From contig NZ_LPWA01000124.1 in the NCBI RefSeq assembly GCF_001510895.1, positions 1-53,313 on the forward strand: 53,313 bases of DNA, given 5' to 3'. The stretch is from Mesorhizobium loti (lineage in GTDB: Bacteria; Pseudomonadota; Alphaproteobacteria; Rhizobiales; Rhizobiaceae). The position numbers and the translations under genes were made by a program. Below, in pieces: positions 50,620 to 53,313 of the stretch. The notes under the pieces are model-generated. The model was not told where the DNA came from and did no database searches. It was given only the letters and a program-made list of their open reading frames with translations. Every line of letters begins with the position of its first letter. The stretch's first letter is position 1.

Positions 50620-51525
50620 TCACCCTGCATCTCTGGAACGAGGCGTTGCGCGATCTGAGACATACCTGTCCGCCGACTGGTTCGCCTCTAGCGAAGCTCT
50701 AGGCTCAGTTCCGTGTCTGAACGACCTTCTGCGACGTCGTGCAGCTTCGATCCTGTCATGCACGATTTTTTCGTTCCCTTCGGCGCGACTCGGATCTGCT
50801 GGCGGATGCCAAATATGCAGGACTTCCGTAGCCCAGCTGCCGGACCGCCGAATCACACCTTTGTCCTGTAGGCGGAATACGAAGTCGATATCCTCTGAAC
50901 CCCAGCCGACAAAGCTTTCATCGAAGCCGCCGACCGCAAGTGCATCGGCTTTCCAGCAGGCAAGATTGCAACCCTTTATACGCCGGCAAACGAACGACCG
51001 ATAATCCCGCAGATGACACGAGGGCATGCGCACGAAGAGCGCCATCAGCTTGGAGACATCACCTGTGAGCCGATACCAGAGAACGCTACGGCGGAAAGCT
51101 CGATAGCTCCACGTCCCGTTTGCAAGGAGTGTCTTGCTAAGCTTCCGCCCCAGCAGAACGCGGCCTCCAGTGACCAGGTGATTTGGCTCGGCCAAGGCGC
51201 GGTGTCGGGAGACGAAATCGGGCTGGAGGATGCAGTCCCCGTCGACAAAAATCAGATAAACGCCGCGCGCTTGGGCAATGGCCTTGTTGAGAGCTGCGGA
51301 ACGACGGAACCCCGTATCCTCTTGCCAAACATGCATGACCGGGACCGGGGCAGAGCTAGCATAGGCCTCAATCACCTCGGCTGTGGCTGAGCCAGACCCA
51401 TCGTCAGCCACAATGAGCTCAAAGCAACGATCGGTCTGGCCGGCAAGCGATTGTAGGGTCAGGCGCAACGCTTCTGGCCAATTGTAGGTCGTCACAATCA
51501 ACGATATTAAAGGCGCATTCGACAT
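50620..51525 (-). CDS. Family 2 glycosyltransferase
   Basis: A 301-residue GT2 protein. It has the nucleotide-sugar segment ISLIVTTYNWPEALRLTLQS, VADDGS, the metal motif FVDGDC (DXD-like) and the C-terminal GGFDESFVGWGSEDIDF typical of galactosyltransferase-like GT2 enzymes. No membrane segment is seen. The start is the ATG at 51525 (MSNAPLIS). There are no other polysaccharide genes nearby, so the acceptor is unknown. Confidence 0.87.
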   Translation of the reverse strand: MSNAPLISLIVTTYNWPEALRLTLQSLAGQTDRCFELIVADDGSGSATAEVIEAYASSAPVPVMHVWQEDTGFRRSAALNKAIAQARGVYLIFVDGDCILQPDFVSRHRALAEPNHLVTGGRVLLGRKLSKTLLANGTWSYRAFRRSVLWYRLTGDVSKLMALFVRMPSCHLRDYRSFVCRRIKGCNLACWKADALAVGGFDESFVGWGSEDIDFVFRLQDKGVIRRSGSWATEVLHIWHPPADPSRAEGNEKIVHDRIEAARRRRRSFRHGTEPRASLEANQSADRYVSDRATPRSRDAG

Positions 51526-52091
51526 GATTACGGCAGGACCGTACTGCGCGGGCGCCGAAGAACTACACTTCTTTCCCAAAAATGGTAGGACTTGGCGCGC
51601 GCGTCAGAAGTTGTTGCAGCGTAATCCGGTGGTGATGGGCTGAACCTTCTAATAGTACCGCATTCCGTAGCTGACGGGCTCGCACATTTTCCGCCTCCCC
51701 AGGCCGCGTAATTGATCGTTGGTGGCGAACTTCGCAATGCAGGATTATGGGCGGTCCGTAAATTTGATTGTTTGGATGTGGATCATTCACGCTATCGATG
51801 CAATGACGTTGCGGCGGGAGGCTATCGAGTTTTCTGAGCCCCAGCTTCCCGGCGGAATATCCGCAAAGCGCCACATGTGACGACGCTACCGCTAGGAAAA
51901 TGATTGGTGGAACGGCGTCAGAGCTGTAAATTGCGACCAGGATGCTTTCACTGCAGCCAAACTGCGGCATGCAGAAGAGTAAACAAAAAACGCAGCGATA
52001 GTTTCTGGCGAACCCATTTCCGGCTGGCGGCGCTGGTTGCAGATCTGGGATTGGGCGATACGAGCGTTGGTTTCAAGAAAGGAGCACGACG
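51526..52091. other. Intergenic stretch upstream of mucR-like gene
   Basis: About 565 bases with no recognised gene on either strand. The right end has a good AAAGGAG ribosome site at about 52077 for the next gene. Otherwise I see nothing. Confidence 0.4.
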
Positions 52092-52556
52092 ATGTCCGAA
52101 GAAGCTAATAATCTCGTCGAGCTTACTGCGGATATCATTGCCGCTTATGTCCAGAAGAACGCGGTTCCAGTGTCTGGCTTGCCCAATTTGATTGCCAGTG
52201 TGAATTCGACATTGTCTAATATTTGCCCCCCAACTCCTGTGGAAGCGCCCTCCCCGAAACCGGCTGTCAATCCCCAAAGGTCCGTGTTCCCGGACTACAT
52301 CATCAGCCTCGAAGACGGTCAGAAATACAAGTCGCTTAAGCGCCATCTGGCCACCCGACACGGAATGACGCCCGATGAATACCGGGCGAAGTGGGGACTG
52401 GCGACAGACTATCCCATGGTTGCCCCGAACTATTCGGCCGCCCGATCGGCGCTGGCCAAATCACGGGGATTGGGCAGGAAGGCCGCTCCGGCCAAAAAAT
52501 CTACCTCGAAACGCAAGGCGAAAGCCTTAGTGCAGTCAGCAACTGGGGGTCTTTGA
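52092..52556 (+). CDS. MucR/Ros-family regulator lacking the zinc-finger cysteine
   Basis: A 154-residue Ros/MucR-type DNA-binding protein. The core is FPDYIISLEDGQKYKSLKRH followed by LATRHGMTPDEYRAKWGL. In Ros the finger is Cys-x2-Cys; in MucR the second is Asp. Here the first position is also Ser (ISLED), so no Cys remains. Zinc-free Ros-like Ml proteins are known from Mesorhizobium, so it may fold without zinc. The C terminus is a basic Ala/Lys/Ser tail (about 135-150), which may bind DNA or be disordered. Confidence 0.88.
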   Translation: MSEEANNLVELTADIIAAYVQKNAVPVSGLPNLIASVNSTLSNICPPTPVEAPSPKPAVNPQRSVFPDYIISLEDGQKYKSLKRHLATRHGMTPDEYRAKWGLATDYPMVAPNYSAARSALAKSRGLGRKAAPAKKSTSKRKAKALVQSATGGL

Positions 52557-52557
52557 C

Positions 52558-52791
52558 GTGTCAGGGAATCACCATGACGGTATCGGCGCCGGTGCACCGG
52601 ATCATAGCAATCTAACGCTTTGGGATTTTGCGGACCCGGATGAGGCGGCTAAAGCCACTCTCGACGTCTACGGGCCGGACGCGACGACTGCCGCAGCTCA
52701 TTGCGCATTGGCGGCCCGTTTTGACGGGCGCGAGCGCGACTATCGCTTTTGGTTTGCGGTTTTCTCGCAGCTCAAACACCGTCTCCAATGA
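52558..52791 (+). CDS. Small hypothetical protein downstream of mucR-like gene
   Basis: A 77-residue acidic/aromatic protein (LWDFADPDEAAKATLDVYGP, AAHCALAARFDGRERDYRFW) beginning with GTG one base after the mucR-like stop, so it is probably co-transcribed. I do not recognise a named family. No signal or membrane segment. Composition suggests a small helical cytoplasmic protein. Confidence 0.6.
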   Translation: MSGNHHDGIGAGAPDHSNLTLWDFADPDEAAKATLDVYGPDATTAAAHCALAARFDGRERDYRFWFAVFSQLKHRLQ

Positions 52792-52886
52792 ATCCCCTCA
52801 CGGGATGGCACTAGAGCCGATCACTATCAGTGTCAGCGACAGCAGCTTTTCTGCCCAGGAGAGTTCCTGGTCTGCAATCGTCAGCT

Positions 52887-53177
52887 TTAACCGCCACGCA
52901 ATGGATCGTCTGATGTTGAAGCTGATTGCCGTCGCGGCTTCTCCGACGCGCCGGCGCCGGGTAGGCCTTCCTTTCTTGCCTTGGCAAATGCTCGGTCCCC
53001 TTCCAGAAACCCAGCCAGCATGAAGGGGATAAGCTCGGCCACTGTTTCCGACTCGCCATAGGTCTGACGGTAAAGCGCCGCATAGCCCTTCAGCGCTAGG
53101 TTCAGCTCGGCGCTGACGCTGATGGTGATCTTCGAAGGTGTCCGGTCCGGAAGCTTTCCGAGTTTCAGATTGGCCAT
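52887..53177 (-). CDS. DUF2274 domain protein (ICE conjugation-module type)
   Basis: A 96-residue protein: MANLKLGKLPDRTPSKITIS, ELNLALKGYAALYRQTYGES, then LIPFMLAGFLEGDRAFAKAR, matching DUF2274. In integrative conjugative elements this gene usually follows trbI in the type IV secretion operon. The upstream side (right edge, 53178-53313) has no recognisable trb sequence, so the module may be truncated or the operon may continue beyond the window. Confidence 0.83.
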   Translation of the reverse strand: MANLKLGKLPDRTPSKITISVSAELNLALKGYAALYRQTYGESETVAELIPFMLAGFLEGDRAFAKARKEGLPGAGASEKPRRQSASTSDDPLRGG

Positions 53178-53313
53178 GATTACTCCTGATCAACTCTGGT
53201 ACGGCCGGAGCAAGAGATCATATGCCGCCCTGTGGACTATCCCGAGTTGCGTGCGCATGTTCTTCCTTTCCATGGTAATATTAAGGGAATCAGTCGGCAT
53301 AGTTTGGTTCGTC

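Noticed and set aside
1..53313. CRISPR arrays, rRNA and tRNA genes
   Set aside because: I looked for regularly spaced repeats and for tRNA-like T-arm and anticodon patterns and saw none; the integration-like sites here resemble a guaA end, not a tRNA.

Overview
The window looks like a chromosomal accessory region of a Mesorhizobium-type alphaproteobacterium (Hyphomicrobiales). The evidence is high GC, many ABC, GlxA, LysR and FCD-GntR genes, a MucR/Ros-type regulator, rhizobial dispersed palindromic repeats, IS91-family elements with a partner tyrosine recombinase, two copies of a guaA 3'-end attachment-like sequence, and a DUF2274 gene typical of integrative conjugative elements.

Region 1 (about 0.3-10.6 kb) is a methylated-amine module. 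On the minus strand lies a four-gene operon for a heme-dependent oxidative N-demethylase / dimethylamine monooxygenase (GcvT-like THF subunit, zinc-ribbon subunit, flavin/2Fe-2S reductase, DUF3445 heme subunit), followed by a GlxA-type regulator. Next come an FCD-GntR regulator, a substrate-binding-fold protein without signal peptide, trimethylamine monooxygenase (tmm) and a second GlxA regulator. The tmm promoter/operator is duplicated in front of that second regulator.

Region 2 (10.7-29.2 kb) reads as a (hydroxy)proline-betaine catabolic region. One operon carries a corrinoid-methyltransferase-family protein (MttB superfamily, not pyrrolysine type), an HpbD-like betaine epimerase and a third GlxA regulator. 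Divergent from it are a betaine ABC transporter, an MDR reductase and a second enolase-superfamily enzyme. Then come two SDRs, a 2OG-Fe(II) oxygenase, two LysR genes (one with an in-frame amber stop), and a DapA-family aldolase/deaminase, aldehyde dehydrogenase and FAD amine oxidase that fit the lower hydroxyproline pathway. Two short upstream elements are shared between these operons, suggesting one regulon.

Region 3 (29.3-49.5 kb) is a mobile segment. Its edges carry 38-bp guaA-end-like repeats in direct orientation and inward-facing IS91-type elements. The cargo is cysJ-cysI-peroxiredoxin; an operon of CBS-BON protein, group III truncated hemoglobin, a 36-residue ferredoxin-like miniprotein and HyuA (frameshifted); a LysR regulator; and 5-formyl-THF cyclo-ligase, orphan cytochrome oxidase subunit I, a Tim44-like gene (frameshifted) and an M50-CBS site-2 protease. 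Three copies of a 16-bp motif lie upstream of the minus-strand transcription units and may be the LysR operator.

Region 4 (49.5-53.3 kb) is decayed ICE-like DNA: a dGTPase C-terminal remnant, a truncated VUT-family transporter, a family 2 glycosyltransferase, a MucR-like regulator lacking its zinc-finger cysteine, a small hypothetical gene and DUF2274. Three genes in the window (transporter SBP, HyuA, Tim44-like) each need exactly one extra base to restore the expected frame, so sequencing or assembly error must be considered alongside real decay.
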